Source: Bathymodiolus brooksi
Taxonomy: Eukaryota > Mollusca > Bivalvia > Mytilida > Modiolidae
Direction of reading: 5' to 3'
DNA: 64,000 nt
NCBI GenBank assembly: GCA_963680875.1
Contig: OY804580.1
Location: 112,347,534 to 112,411,533 of the forward strand
Shown here: in pieces, positions 47,278 to 59,892 of the stretch
Position numbering within the stretch: position 1 is the first letter of the stretch
Layout: every line of letters starts with the position of its first letter
Made by a program: the position numbers and the translations under genes
The notes under the pieces: model-generated
What the model saw: the letters and a program-made list of their open reading frames with translations, nothing else
Databases searched by the model: none
Told to the model about the DNA's origin: nothing

Positions 47278-47815
47278 ACTGGGGTAAAGCTGATGACCAT
47301 AACTAATTATGGTCATCCCAAGATGGCAGACATGAAATTAGGTAAGAATCTTTTTTGTCGATTAAATTGTTTCTATAATGTATTTTAAATGGCACATGCA
47401 TTGGCATGATAGTAATCTATGAACTTATCACAAGGAAATCACAAATTACGACTGAAAAATGTATATGAAAGAGAAAATCCGATTTTAAAAAATCGCTAAG
47501 ATGACCGTAACTGATCATAATTCGGCGGTGCAATTACGGTCATCTCAATTTTCAGTTATGGTCATCTTAGCAATTTTTTAAAATCGGATTTTCTCTTTCA
47601 TATACATTTTTCAGTCGTAATTTGTGATTTCCTTGTGATAAGTTCATAGATTACTATCATGCCAATGCATGTGCCATTTAAAATACATTATAGAAACAAT
47701 TTAATCGACAAAAAAGATTCTTACCCGATTCCACGTCCGCCATCTTGGGATGACCGTAATTACAGTTACGGTCATCAGCTTTACCCCAGTTACAGTCATC
47801 AGCTTTACCCCAAAG
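47278..47815. mobile_element. Large foldback element, ~230-bp arms
   Basis: The outer ends are GGGGTAAAGCTGATGACC and GGTCATCAGCTTTACCCC, the latter duplicated at the right end. The arms include GATTCTTACC / GGTAAGAATC, CATAGATTACTATCATGCCA, GTAATTTGTGATTTCCTTGT and AAATCGGATTTTCTCTTTCA in mirror order. The centre is about 47510-47570 (CATAATTCGGCGGTGCAATT). The arms are nearly perfect over 200 bp. No transposase. Confidence 0.85.
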
Positions 47816-47839
47816 AATATTATTCTCATTTAAACAAAT

Positions 47840-47964
47840 CAATACAACACTGAAGATTGTTTTCTACACTTTTTTGTACAGCAAAACATGGCTGAATTTT
47901 ATCCTCATTATAATCCTGAACATCATTTAACATCAATGCCAATCTCTCTAGTTCTGACTGCAAA
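47840..47964 (-). other. Unassigned open segment preceded by an acceptor-like site
   Basis: The minus strand shows CATCTCTCCCTCTTTGCAG, then 42 open codons: SELERLALMLNDVQDYNEDK, IQPCFAVQKSVENNLQCC, IDLFK and TGA. It could be an alternative terminal exon, the last exon of an unrelated gene, or chance. It does not match the RUN domain expected upstream of exon a, and no clean donor was found inside it. Confidence 0.25.
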
Positions 47965-47979
47965 GAGGGAGAGATGTTA

Positions 47980-49240
47980 AGGTGCAAAATTGGCCCCACA
48001 TTTTATAAAAAAAATAATGCTTCACATAGAATAAAAACAATTTACTAATTTAATTGTTATATTTACAAATTTTCAAAAAATATATCTTTCTGTGAGATTG
48101 GGTGCACTATGACTTCATAATGACATCATGATTAGATGGATAATGCTAAAAATGGACTATAAACGACATATTCAATGTACATTTTAGCTATTTTATATAC
48201 CTCCACAGTATTCCACCAACACCAAATTGAGCAGTTGTTTTGAGTATAGAGGGTTAATGATTGTATCAAAATATTTTGTTGGTGGAGGATTGTGGAGGTT
48301 GTTAAATATTAATTTATTTATAACCTCGGCCAGACCCTTAAAATCAATATTTTCACTCTTCTGATTGTATATATGATATCATTATGTATATATACACAAT
48401 CTCTGTACATTTTATGATTCATTTCAAGCAATGAAATTCATCAGTAAATAACTTGTTTCTGTAAATAATTGTATTTATTTTAAATACAGTTTGCATTGAA
48501 ACCAGGAGAAAAACTCAGTGCATGCAGTCCGGTGTCAATGCGATAAAAAGAACTGGGGACTATACATTTCATATATGGCCCCATATTTAATGAATCATTA
48601 TCTTAGAAAATACTTGATTAAAATTTGATGTGTTTTATTTTATAGACGACATCATACTTTTGATGTAAAGCTTGTTTCCAACAAAATCGATACGTATTTG
48701 ACGTCATGAGCATTATTTGTTTTCTGTATTTCGTGGAATTTTGCCCGCGATATTTGGACGGTTTTCGAAGAAATTAAGCACCTCCGTAGTCGTGCACCAG
48801 ACAATATTTTATCAGATAATTAAAATAAATAAAACACAACTACTGTTAAAGTATTTTTTTGGTGCACAAGGTGTTAAATTTCTTGAAAAACGACGGGAAA
48901 ATGTTCAAATATTACAAGCGCTTAGATGACGTTTTGATGTTTGAGAAGCAATAATTGCCGTAAAAAACGATGGTATGTCGGCACGTAACAGTTATATAAC
49001 ATAAAAATAAAATAAACACTGCTTCATCCAAAATAGTTTTTTTTTCATAAGCCCCCAATTATTGATTATATATTTTCTTCTGGGATACTGAAATAGTTAT
49101 TACTACCGGGATACTGAGGTAGATTTAATGGTCTATCGATGCTACTTCTAAAATGAATTAAAATAGTTTGATCCAAAAGCAGTAGATGTTTTTTGGGCAC
49201 AATCCAACATATCCTTAAGAAGAGTTTGAAGATACCACAG
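47980..49240. other. AT-rich sequence, no confident gene
   Basis: A ~70-codon plus-strand ORF at 48717-48929 overlaps a second protein-like frame, but neither matches a family I recognise. CACAGTATTCCACCAACACC and its partial inverse TTGTTGGTGGAGGATTGTGG AGG (48205-48300) suggest a small foldback. Confidence 0.4.
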
Positions 49241-49446
49241 GGGCAATCCAGGGGGGGGCACAATTAAAAATTTTTTTGGGGTATTTTGTGTGAAAAATCA
49301 CGATTTTATGCCAAAAAATCTTATTTTTTCCAATTGCGGAGGTAGGCGCGAAAATATTTGGGGTATTTTGTGTGAAAAATCACGATTTTATGCCAAAAAA
49401 TCTTATTTTTTCCAATTTTAGGGGGGGCGCGCGCCCCCCCCTGGAT
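49241..49446. repeat. G/C-run-bounded repeat with internal duplication
   Basis: Two ~88-bp-spaced copies of TTGGGGTATTTTGTGTGAAA AATCACGATTTTATGCC are bounded by CAGGGGGGGGCAC at the left and GGGGGGGCGCGCGCCCCCCC TGGATCCGCC at the right. The G-run/CGCG/C-run palindrome and its GGATCCGCC flank look like the end of a dispersed transposon family. Confidence 0.6.
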
Positions 49447-49455
49447 CCGCCCTTG

Positions 49456-51324
49456 CAATCAGAATCTGTATATGCGATCTGTCATGTGCATAAGTTATTG
49501 TTTGCATGATTGACAGACAATATTCATCATATTGTTTTCTAGCTTCTGAACTGTCGATCGAGAAAAAAATAAAATATTCTAGACAGGCAGCATATAGCCA
49601 GTCAATGGGGTTTGCAATTAATATTTCGCATGCACAATAGCGACCCACCACCACAAGGTGTGGAAAATAGAAATATTCTTCTGTGGTTTAAATGCATATT
49701 AACTGCATTACATGTAAACTGTATTATTCTGTTTGATAAAGTCTTTTAACTAGAACAGAATTGTTTTTACCCTTAAGTGAACTAGTGTTGTAATAAAATA
49801 TCGTGAACGTGATGTAAAAGTATGAAAGCATTTCAAGGTATATTTTAAATGAGGTTGAAACATGTTGCCATTTGATATCAATTCGGTTGTATTTCATTTT
49901 GACGATATTAATTACGGAAGACAATCACAACCATATTTTTTTTTAAACAATTGCAACTCAGCTGTTTATTTCATAGCATATAATAAAATGAAAAAATATA
50001 TATCACACTGTCGGAACAGTTCCAACATTCAATAGAAAAATCGTAGAAATAATATCATTTAGTGTCCGTCGTCTGTTATTCATAGCTTTTCATATTAATA
50101 TTTAATCTTTTTCTTAAAAACTGCAAAACCAAATGCTTTATTTTACGTTATCAAGTTCTCTCAACCCGCACCTTGGCATTTTTTTTTTATAGATTTATGA
50201 TGGTTGTCCGTAAAAATGTACTGGAATATATCATAACATTGGTTGTCGTTAAGAATAAAGTACGGTTAAAAAAGTGTTTAAAAAAATTTCAAATATGACA
50301 AAGTTCTATTCCTCAAATAAATCTATCTATTACTTCTTTAAGGTTAATACCAAAATTTCGACCAGTTATTTGACAATCGATGTTAATAAGTTTCTGAATT
50401 GATATGATCTCAATATGTACATTATCAATGTCATAGCAGACGATGAAACCAAAATTGGTCTGTATGAGATATATTTTTTAAATAATTAAAGCTTTGTTAA
50501 GGTGATGAAAAAATGAATTACGAAAAAATACAATTTGAACGTGAAATAATAGATGTGGTACGTAGTTCTTACATTTAAAGATGACATTTTTAGATCAGAT
50601 TTCTTGAGATCATTCATGCAATTTCAGCATCATAATATAACCTCTGACAAATGAAGCGATCAAAATAATGAGAGATTTTATCACGTGAAACAAACCGTCG
50701 AAAACAGGAGACCGTCGAAAATGGGTGACGTTGTGACATTACTATTCGTTCACTTTAATTTCATAATACAGTTTCAGAACATGTTTTTATTCCTGAAATC
50801 AATCCACATTGCAGATTAAGTCAAATTTATGCTTTGTTTATTGAGTTTTATTATGCTTTGTTTTTGTTTTTTTAAAGATGTGCATTATAATACAATGATA
50901 CGTACATTCTGTATTCTGAAAAAAATGACGTTCAGTGCTTTTCATTACCTGACTTTGTCGGTCCGCTGTGAGGAATTAGATGCATATGTTAACTAACTGT
51001 ATTTATTTATGAAAAGCACATATTGTGAATACATTTTGGAGAAAATTTTATCGACATCTGAGGTGGGGCCGATTTTGGCTCTTATAGCTCCCAGTCCTTT
51101 AACTTGTCTAATCAAATCACTTGTCTTAGAAACATAAAAGGTGGTCGTAACAATGTGTGTTTGATTTAGACAAGTTCCATTGAAAACATTTATTTTATTT
51201 GAATATAAGAGAATCTTAAAAAAAAAATATATTTTGCAATAAAGTGGTCTCTAAATACAGAAAAAACTTACTTAAATGAAATGTACTACAGTCACGTTAT
51301 TGAAGAAAGATGGTCTTTTAACAC
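49456..51324. other. AT-rich sequence, nothing recognised
   Basis: I looked for RUN-domain exons on the minus strand and saw none. A 17-nt segment between CACAG and GTAATG near 50970 has exon-like borders but is too short to support. Confidence 0.4.
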
Positions 51325-51560
51325 AGCATTGAGTTATGGTGTTTAACAATATTTCAGTTATATCGTGGTGGTCAGTTTTATTGGTGATGGAAACCGGAGT
51401 ACCCGGAGAAAACCACAGACTTTTCGCAAGTCACTGACAAACTTTATCACATAATGTTGCATCAAGTACACCATGACTGGATTCAAACTCACAACTTCAG
51501 TGGTGATAGGCACTAATTGCACAGATAGTTGTAAATCCAACTACCATTCGATCAGGATCA
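51325..51560 (-). repeat. SINE-like repeat, family A
   Basis: Contains GGAGTACCCGGAGAAAACCA, TTTCGCAAGTCACTGACAAA and GATTCAAACTCACAACTTCA GTGGTGATAGGCACTAATTG. Orientation is the same as the SGSM gene. Confidence 0.7.
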
Positions 51561-52765
51561 TGACCCCAACGGCCCCCTCTTTTAACACAGGTTTATGCTT
51601 AATAGAAGTGGTGTTTTAAAGCAGGTTTGACTGTATGATCAATTTACTGAAACAAGTCCTCTTATATATATTAGGTACTCTCTATTTCAACTTTGGTATT
51701 CTTTCCTTCATTAATTTTAAATACACATAACAATAATTTGATAAACCAGTCCTCATTAAATGATAATTGAAAATGCTATAAAATTAATGAGAATGAAAAA
51801 AAAGATAATTCCAGAGCGAGAGAACAAAATAATTGCAATAAAGATGTAGCGTATTTACTTTTACTTCTATTATGGAGCTAAATTTAGCCGTCATTAATTA
51901 CAATAAATTCTCCCTGGTGACTAATTGGTTACAAGACCTGCAGCCACGTAAAACAACCATATTCTAAATGAAACAGAACATATGCAGAGAATATGTTTTC
52001 ATTATCTTAATTACATCACGAATTAAACTAAACTTCCAATTCTAACATCAATATCAGCTATTTCCTATCTCGCGACCGACGTGGTTACAATATTTCGTTA
52101 ATAGCTTTGTGTATACATGAATTTTTTTTTTTAAGAAAACCTTGATTTCGTTAAATGGTAAATGATTTGAAAGTAGCATGTTGGTCTCTCAACCGAAGCA
52201 GTGACGATATTTCGTTTATAGCTATGTATATACATGAATATTCTATAAAAAAAAAACTTGATTTCGTTAAATGATAAATGATTTGAAAGTTCCATGCTGA
52301 TGGGAAATGATTTGAATTATAAAACAATCAATCTTAGGCTTTAGTAAACAACACAAGACAAGACAGCCACAGACCACTTCTTATCAACTTAAAATTTCTT
52401 TGACCCTAAAACAAATAGTGATTACTAATCAATAACCAATGTTGTACAATAGAATTACGAAATTCTGGAATTCTGGAATTAGTACCGGTGTCATATTTTG
52501 AACCCCATGGTAAATTGACCCAAATTATCATAGAAACCAAATTATTTATAATTACATTTATTGATTAATAATTCTATTTTGGACAATTCAATGTAATTTG
52601 ATTGGACGAATGCTAAAAATTGTAAAAATGTCAATAAAACCTATTAACGGTGAAAACTAGATTTCCAGGATTATGGGTAATTATGTATATTTAACACCAC
52701 TTTCTACAATACTCTAGTGTATTACGTCTATAAATAAAGAAATTATTATCATTAATATTTATATC
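51561..52765. other. AT-rich sequence with a short duplication
   Basis: GAAAACCTTGATTTCGTTAA ATGGTAAATGATTTGAAAGT (52135) recurs in altered form near 52250 as a duplication of about 120 bp (ACGATATTTCGTTTATAGCT). Nothing else was recognised. Confidence 0.45.
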
Positions 52766-53260
52766 ACAGTCTAGTCGACTTATAATGAAAATTGGCTGTA
52801 ATAAAAATCGGCTATAATGAAAATTGGGTTCGGGTTAGGGTGTTTAACGCCACTTTCAACATTATTTCAGTTATTTCGTGGTGGTCAGTTTTCTTGGATG
52901 AGGAAACTGGCATACCCTGAGAATCTGCAAGCCACTGACAAACTTTATCACATAATGATGTATCGAGTACACCTCACCATGACCAGGATTTGAACTTACA
53001 ACTTTAGCAGTGATAGGCACTGACTGCACAGGATGGCCCCAATGAAAATTGGTTATAATGAAATTGGCTATAACGAAAAGTTGTTTACTATGAAAAATCA
53101 ATTATAATGAAAATCGGTTATAATGGAATCGGTTAAAAAGTAAATTGTCTATAATGAAAATTGGTTACTGGTATACTGAACAGATTTTTTATATACCCAT
53201 CAACTCCATTGGGTATATATCAGGTCTGGCTACACTGAAGTTTGCCTATAATGAAAAGAT
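52766..53260. mobile_element. AGTCTAG-ended element with nested SINE and (GGTTATAATGAAAATT)n
   Basis: It starts CAGTCTAGTCGACTTATAAT, the terminus seen at 18327. Degenerate GGCTATAATGAAAATTGG repeats flank a family A SINE (52825-53040) inserted between them. The right end is not clear. Confidence 0.5.
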
Positions 53261-54269
53261 TTCATGTCTCTCTCAAATTACATTAAAACTGAATGTGACT
53301 GTATTATATTCAGTTTTATTAGTAGAGGTAACCACCTATCACAAGTCACTAACAAACTTTATCATACTGTATCAACTATACCTCACCATCAACGCCAATA
53401 AAAAAATATAGAATATAGTCAGTTTTTAAGGTGAGATAGACATTATCACTAGTATATCTGCTGGTCCAACAGGACGATCATGTGGTACTCATTATAATGT
53501 ATGTTGAGACCTTCAATTCTTATCGGTAACATCATACTGTGTTTGATGTCATATAACCGATTATTTTTTGTATCCAAGTCAGGTCGTTGATACGGACAAT
53601 AGCACTTTATGAGATCCAACGGAAAATGTCTAACTTAAGGATAAATAACATTATCAGTGACAGGCACTGACTGTATGGTTGATACAAATCAAACAACTAT
53701 ATGACTATGATAGTCCCTTGTTTACTTAACATCAAATAAATAAACAAAATAATGTATTCAATGACAATCCTAGTAGTCAGTGCTTCAGCACTGGCATTAT
53801 TTATTAGATATAGTAATGTTTGAAATTTAGCTCTTAATTGTCAACCTCCGCAGCCACAAGTCACCGGAGCTGATTTTTGGCTACCACTATCCTGTTTAGG
53901 CTTGGTGATTTTGTTGCTCCCAAAGATTTAAAAAAATTATTTGGCTTTCCAATTTTCTCTTACTTTGAGCATTACTGACGAATTATATGCCAGAAATGTG
54001 GCATGTGAATTAAAATAGATATTTACATATCGGTATTTGTTATCAGAGATAAAAAATATTTAAAAAAAGATGAAAAAAAAGAAAAAAAAGAATGATAAAT
54101 GTAGATCACTGTAAACTTTCAGTTGAATAATTAAATGACATAATAAGATGGAGGAATTGTCATACTTTCACTTTACTAATATATCATAGCAGATTTAATT
54201 TCTTTAGCATGAGTGACAAATCCTTTAAATTTATGACCGATTTTTCTATTGTTTCTGAATACATCAGTG
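53261..54269. other. AT-rich sequence with SINE debris
   Basis: 53320-53400 carries family A fragments (CACAAGTCACTAACAAACTT). The minus strand near 53935-53850 has a short open stretch (SNKITKPKQDSGSQKSAPVT), ending in a stop, of unknown origin. No gene call. Confidence 0.4.
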
Positions 54270-54530
54270 AGTCTGTCACTCAAAAGAAACAGTGAGTGAT
54301 TGAATGAGTAATTGGTGTTTAATGTCAACTCAGAAATTCTTCAACTTAGAAACAGTGAGTGATTGAATGAGTAATTGTTGTTTAATGTCAACTTAGCAAT
54401 TCTTTAACTACATCAAACTGCTAACTGAAACAACATAGTACAGCCCACAGGTAGTAATGTTTAAGTACTCGGACACAATATACTAACTCTGAGCCAGCTG
54501 GTCTTACACTCTCACTACTTACTGCTACAT
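54270..54530 (-). repeat. SINE family B fragment with short duplication
   Basis: AACAGTGAGTGATTGAATGA GTAATTG-TGTTTAATGTCAA occurs twice (54288 and 54352). It is followed by CTCTGAGCCAGCTGGTCTTA, similar to the body of family B. Confidence 0.55.
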
Positions 54531-54596
54531 GAATAAAACTCAAAGTATATCTTCAATAATTAAAGCTGCAAGCAAAAATTATATTGAGATGGAACA

Positions 54597-57500
54597 AATA
54601 GGTGTCTGATTTCTGTTTACGACATCTAATGTTATGTCATAACCCCACCGCCTAGCTGGGTGTCTGATTTCTGTTTACAACATCTAATGTTATGTCATAA
54701 CCCCACCACCTAGCTGGGTGTCTGATTTCTGTTTACGACATCTAATGTTATGTCATAACCCCACCGCCTAGCTGGGTGTCTGATTTCTGTTTAAGACATC
54801 TAATGTTATGTCATAACCCCACCGCCTAGCTGGGTGTCTGATTTCTGTTTACGACATCTAATGTTATGTCATAACCCCACCGCCTAGCTGGGTGTCTGAT
54901 TTCTGTTTACGACATCTAATGTTATGTCATAACCTCACCGCCTAGCTGGGTGTCTGATTTCTGTTTACAACATCTAATGTTATGTCATAACCCCACCGCC
55001 TAGCTGGGTGTCTGATTTCTGTTTACGACATCTAATGTTATGTCATAACCCCACCGCCTAGCTGGGTGTCTGATTTCTGTTTACAACATCTAATGTTATG
55101 TCATAACCTCACCGCCTAGCTGGGTGTCTGATTTCTGTTTACAACATCTAATGTTATGTCATAACCTCACCGCCTAGCTGGGTGTCTGATTTCTGTTTAC
55201 AACATCTAATGTTATGTCATAACCCCACCGCCTTGCTGGGTGTCTGATTTCTGTTTACGACATCTAATGTTATGTCATAACCCCACCACTTACCTGGGTG
55301 TCTGATTTCTGTTTACGACATCTAATGTTATGTCATAACCCCACCGCCTAGCTGGGTGTCTGATTTCTGTTTACGACATCTAATGTTATGTCATAACCTC
55401 ACCGCCTAGCTGAGTGTCTGATTTCTGTTTACGACATCTAATGTTATGTCATAACCCCACCGCCTAGCTGGGTGTCTGATTTCTGTTTACGACATCTAAT
55501 GTTATGTCATAACCCCACCGCCTAGCTGGGTGTCTGATTTCTGTTTATGACATCTAATGTTATGTCATAACCCCACCACCTAGCTGGGTGTCTGATTTCT
55601 GTTTACATCTAATGTTATGTCATAACCCCACCGCCTAGCTGGGTGTCTGATTTCTGTTTACAACATCTAATGTTATGTCATAACCCCACCGCTTAGCTGG
55701 GTGTCTGATTTCTGTTTACGACATCTAATGTGATGTCATAACCCCACCACCTAGCTGGGTGTCTGATTTCTGTTTACATCTAATGTTATGTCATAACCTC
55801 ACCGCCTAGCTGGGTGTCTGATTTCTGTTTACAACATCTAATGTTATGTCATAACCCCACCGCCTAGCTGGGTGTCTGATTTCTGTTTACAACATCTAAT
55901 GTTATGTCATAACCCCACCACCTAGCTGGGTGTCTGATTTCTGTTTACATCTAATGTTATGTCATAACCCCACCACCTAGCTGGGTGTCTGATTTCTGTT
56001 TACTACATCTAATGTTATGTCATAACCCCACCACCTAGCTGGGTGTCTGATTTCTGTTTACGACATCTAATGTTATGTCATAACCCCACCGCCTAGCTGG
56101 GTGTCTGATTTCTGTTTACGACATCTAATGTTATGTCATAACCTCACCGCCTAGCTGGGTGTCTGATTTCTGTTTACAACATCTAATGTTATGTCATAAC
56201 CCCACCGCCTAGCTAGGTGTCTGATTTCTGTTTACGACATCTAATGTTATGTCATAACCCCACCGCCTAGCTGGGTTTCTGATTTCTGTTTACGACATCT
56301 AATGTTATGTCATAACCCCACCGCCTAGCTGGGTGTCTGATTTCTGTTTACAACATCTAATGTTATGTCATAACCTCACCGCCTAGCTGGGTGTCTGATT
56401 TCTGTTTACAACATCTAATGTTATGTCATAACCCCACCGCCTAGCTGGGTGTCTGATTTCTGTTTACAACATCTAATGTTATGTCATAACCCCACCGCCT
56501 AGCTGGGTGTCTGATTTCTGTTTACGACATCTAATGCTATGTCATAACCCCACCACCTAGCTGGGTGTCTGATTTCTGTTTACAACATCTAATGTTATGT
56601 CATAACCCCACCACCTAGCTGGGTGTCTGATTTCTGTTTTAAACATCTAATGCTATGTCATAACCCCACCGCCTAGCTGGGTGTCTGATTTCTGTTTACA
56701 ACATCTAATGTTATGTCATAACCTCACCGCCTAGCTAGGTGTCTGATTTCTGTTTACAACATCTAATGTTATGCCATAACCCCACCGCTTAGCTGGGTGT
56801 CTGATTTCTGTTTACGACATCTAATGTGATGTCATAACCCCACCACCTAGCTGGGTGTCTGATTTCTGTTTACATCTAATGTTATGTCATAACCTCACCG
56901 CCTAGCTGGGTGTCTGATTTCTGTTTACGACATCTAATGTTATGTCATAACCCCACCGCCTAGCTGGGTGTCTGATTTCTGTTTACAACATCTAATGTTA
57001 TGTCATAACCCCACCACCTAGCTGGGTGTCTGATTTCTGTTTACATCTAATGTTATGTCATAACCCCACCGTCTAGCTGGGTGTCTGATTTCTGTTTACT
57101 ACATCTAATGTTATGTCATAACCCCACCACCTAGCTGGGTGTCTGATTTCTGTTTACATCTAATGTTATGTCATAACCCCACCGTCTAGCTGGGTGTCTG
57201 ATTTCTGTTTACTACATATAATGTTATGTCATAACCCCACCGCCTAGCTGGGTGTCTGATTTCTGTTTACGACATCTAATGTTATGTCATAACCCCACCA
57301 CCTAGCTGGGTGTCTGATTTCTGTTTACGACATCTAATGTTATGTCATAACCCCACCGCCTAGCTGGGTGTCTGATTTCTGTTTACGACATCTAATGTTA
57401 TGTCATAACCCCACCACCTAGCTGGGTGTCTGATTTCTGTTTACGACATCTAATGTTATGTCATAACCCCACCACCTAGCTGGGTGTCTGATTTCTGTTT

Positions 57501-59892
57501 ACTACATCTAATGTTATGTCATAACCCCACCGCCTAGCTGGGTGTCTGATTTCTGTTTACGACATCTAATGTTATGTCATAACCCCACCACCTAGCTGGG
57601 TGTCTGATTTCTGTTTACAACATCTAATGTTATGTCATAACCCCACCACCTAGCTGGGTGTCTGATTTCTGTTTACAACATCTAATGTTATGTCATAACC
57701 CCACCACCTAGCTGGGTGTCTGATTTCTGTTTACATCTAATGTTATGTCATAACCCCACCACCTAGCTGGGTGTCTGATTTCTGTTTACTACATCTAATG
57801 TTATGTCATAACCCCACTGCTTAGCTGGGTGTCTGATTTCTGTTTACGACATCTAATGTTATGTCATAACACCACCACCTAGCTGGGTGTCTGATTTCTG
57901 TTTACATCTAATGTTATGTCATAACCCCACCGCCTAGCTGGGTGTCTGATTTCTGTTTACGACATCTAATGCTATGTCATAACCCCACCACCTAGCTGGG
58001 TGTCTGATTTCTGTTTACGACATCTAATGTTATGTCATAACCCCACCACCTAGCTGGGTGTCTGATTTCTGTTTACGACATCTAATGTTATGTCATAACC
58101 CCACCGCCTAGCTGGGTGTCTGATTTCTGTTTACGACATCTAATGTTATGTCATAACCCCACCACCTAGCTGGGTGTCTGATTTCTGTTTACATCTAATG
58201 TTATGTCATAACCCCACCACCTAGCTGGGTGTCTGATTTCTGTTTACGACATCTAATGTTATGTCATAACCCCACCACCTAGCTGGGTGTCTGATTTCTG
58301 TTTACATCTAATGTTATGTCATAACCCCACCACCTAGCTGGGTGTCTGATTTCTGTTTACTACATCTAATGTTATGTCATAACCCCACTGCTTAGCTGGG
58401 TGTCTGATTTCTGTTTACGACATCTAATGTTATGTCATAACCCCACCACCTAGCTGGGTGTCTGATTTCTGTTTACATCTAATGTTATGTCATAACCCCA
58501 CCGCCTAGCTGGGTGTCTGATTTCTGTTTACGACATCTAATGCTATGTCATAACCCCACCACCTAGCTGGGTGTCTGATTTCTGTTTACGACATCTAATG
58601 TTATGTCATAACCCCACCACCTAGCTGGGTGTCTGATTTCTGTTTACGACATCTAATGTTATGTCATAACCCCACCACCTAGCTGGGTGTCTGATTTCTG
58701 TTTACGACATCTAATGTTATGTCATAACCCCACCACCTAGCTGGGTGTCTGATTTCTGTTTACATCTAATGTTATGTCATAACCCCACCACCTAGCTGGG
58801 TGTCTGATTTCTGTTTACGACATCTAATGTTATGTCATAACCCCACCACCTAGCTGGGTGTCTGATTTCTGTTTACATCTAATGTTATGTCATAACCCCA
58901 CCGCCTAGCTGGGTGTCTGATTTCTGTTTACGACATCTAATGCTATGTCATAACCCCACCACCTAGCTGGGTGTCTGATTTCTGTTTACGACATCTAATG
59001 TTATGTCATAACCCCACCACCTAGCTGGGTGTCTGATTTCTGTTTACGACATCTAATGTTATGTCATAACCCCACCGCCTAGCTGGGTGTCTGATTTCTG
59101 TTTACGACATCTAATGTTATGTCATAACCCCACCGCCTAGCTGGGTGTCTGATTTCTGTTTACAACATCTAATGTTATGTCATAACCCCACCACCTAGCT
59201 GGGTGTCTGATTTCTGTTTACGACATCTAATGTTATGTCATAACCCCACCACCTAGCTGGGTGTCTGATTTCTGTTTACATCTAATGTTATGTCATAACC
59301 CCACCGCCTAGCTGGGTGTCTGATTTCTGTTTACGACATCTAATGCTATGTCATAACCCCACCACCTAGCTGGGTGTCTGATTTCTGTTTACGACATCTA
59401 ATGTTATGTCATAACCCCACCACCTAGCTGGGTGTCTGATTTCTGTTTACGACATCTAATGTTATGTCATAACCCCACCGCCTAGCTGGGTGTCTGATTT
59501 CTGTTTACGACATCTAATGTTATGTCATAACCCCACCACCTAGCTGGGTGTCTGATTTCTGTTTACATCTAATGTTATGTCATAACCCCACCGCCTAGCT
59601 GGGTGTCTGATTTCTGTTTACAACATCTAATGTTATGTCATAACCCCACCACCTAGCTGGGTGTCTGATTTCTGCTTACGACATCTAATGTTATGTCATA
59701 ACCCCACCGCCTAGCTGGGTGTCTGATTTCTGTTTACAACATCTAATGTTATGTCATAACCCCACCGCCTAGCTGGGTGTCTGATTTCTGTTTACGACAT
59801 CTAATGTTATGTCATAACCCCACCGCCTAGCTGGGTGTCTGATTTCTGTTTACGACATCTAATGTTATGTCATAACCTCACCGCTTAGCTGG
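54597..59892. repeat. 58-bp tandem array with interspersed 55-bp variants (about 92 copies)
   Basis: The unit is GGGTGTCTGATTTCTGTTTA CGACATCTAATGTTATGTCA TAACCCCACCGCCTAGCT. A 3-bp-shorter type (TTTACATCTAATG) recurs throughout. CGAC/CAAC and CCGCC/CCACC alternatives dominate the variation, the pattern of CpG decay. Rare markers (CACTGCTTAGC at 57815 and 58385; ACCGTCTAGC at 57067 and 57181) show block duplications of about 570 and 114 bp. No ORF, promoter or RNA was recognised. Confidence 0.95.

Noticed and set aside
48717..48929. 70-codon plus-strand ORF
   Set aside because: AT-biased, no recognisable motif, overlapped by another equally protein-like frame; insufficient support.
50960..50990. 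Possible 17-nt micro-exon between CACAG and GTAATG
   Set aside because: Too short to test against the SGSM protein; chance occurrence is likely.
53850..53935. Short minus-strand open stretch ending in a stop (SNKITKPKQDSGSQKSAPVT)
   Set aside because: Composition is protein-like but it is under 40 codons, with no acceptor and no family recognised; probably repeat debris.
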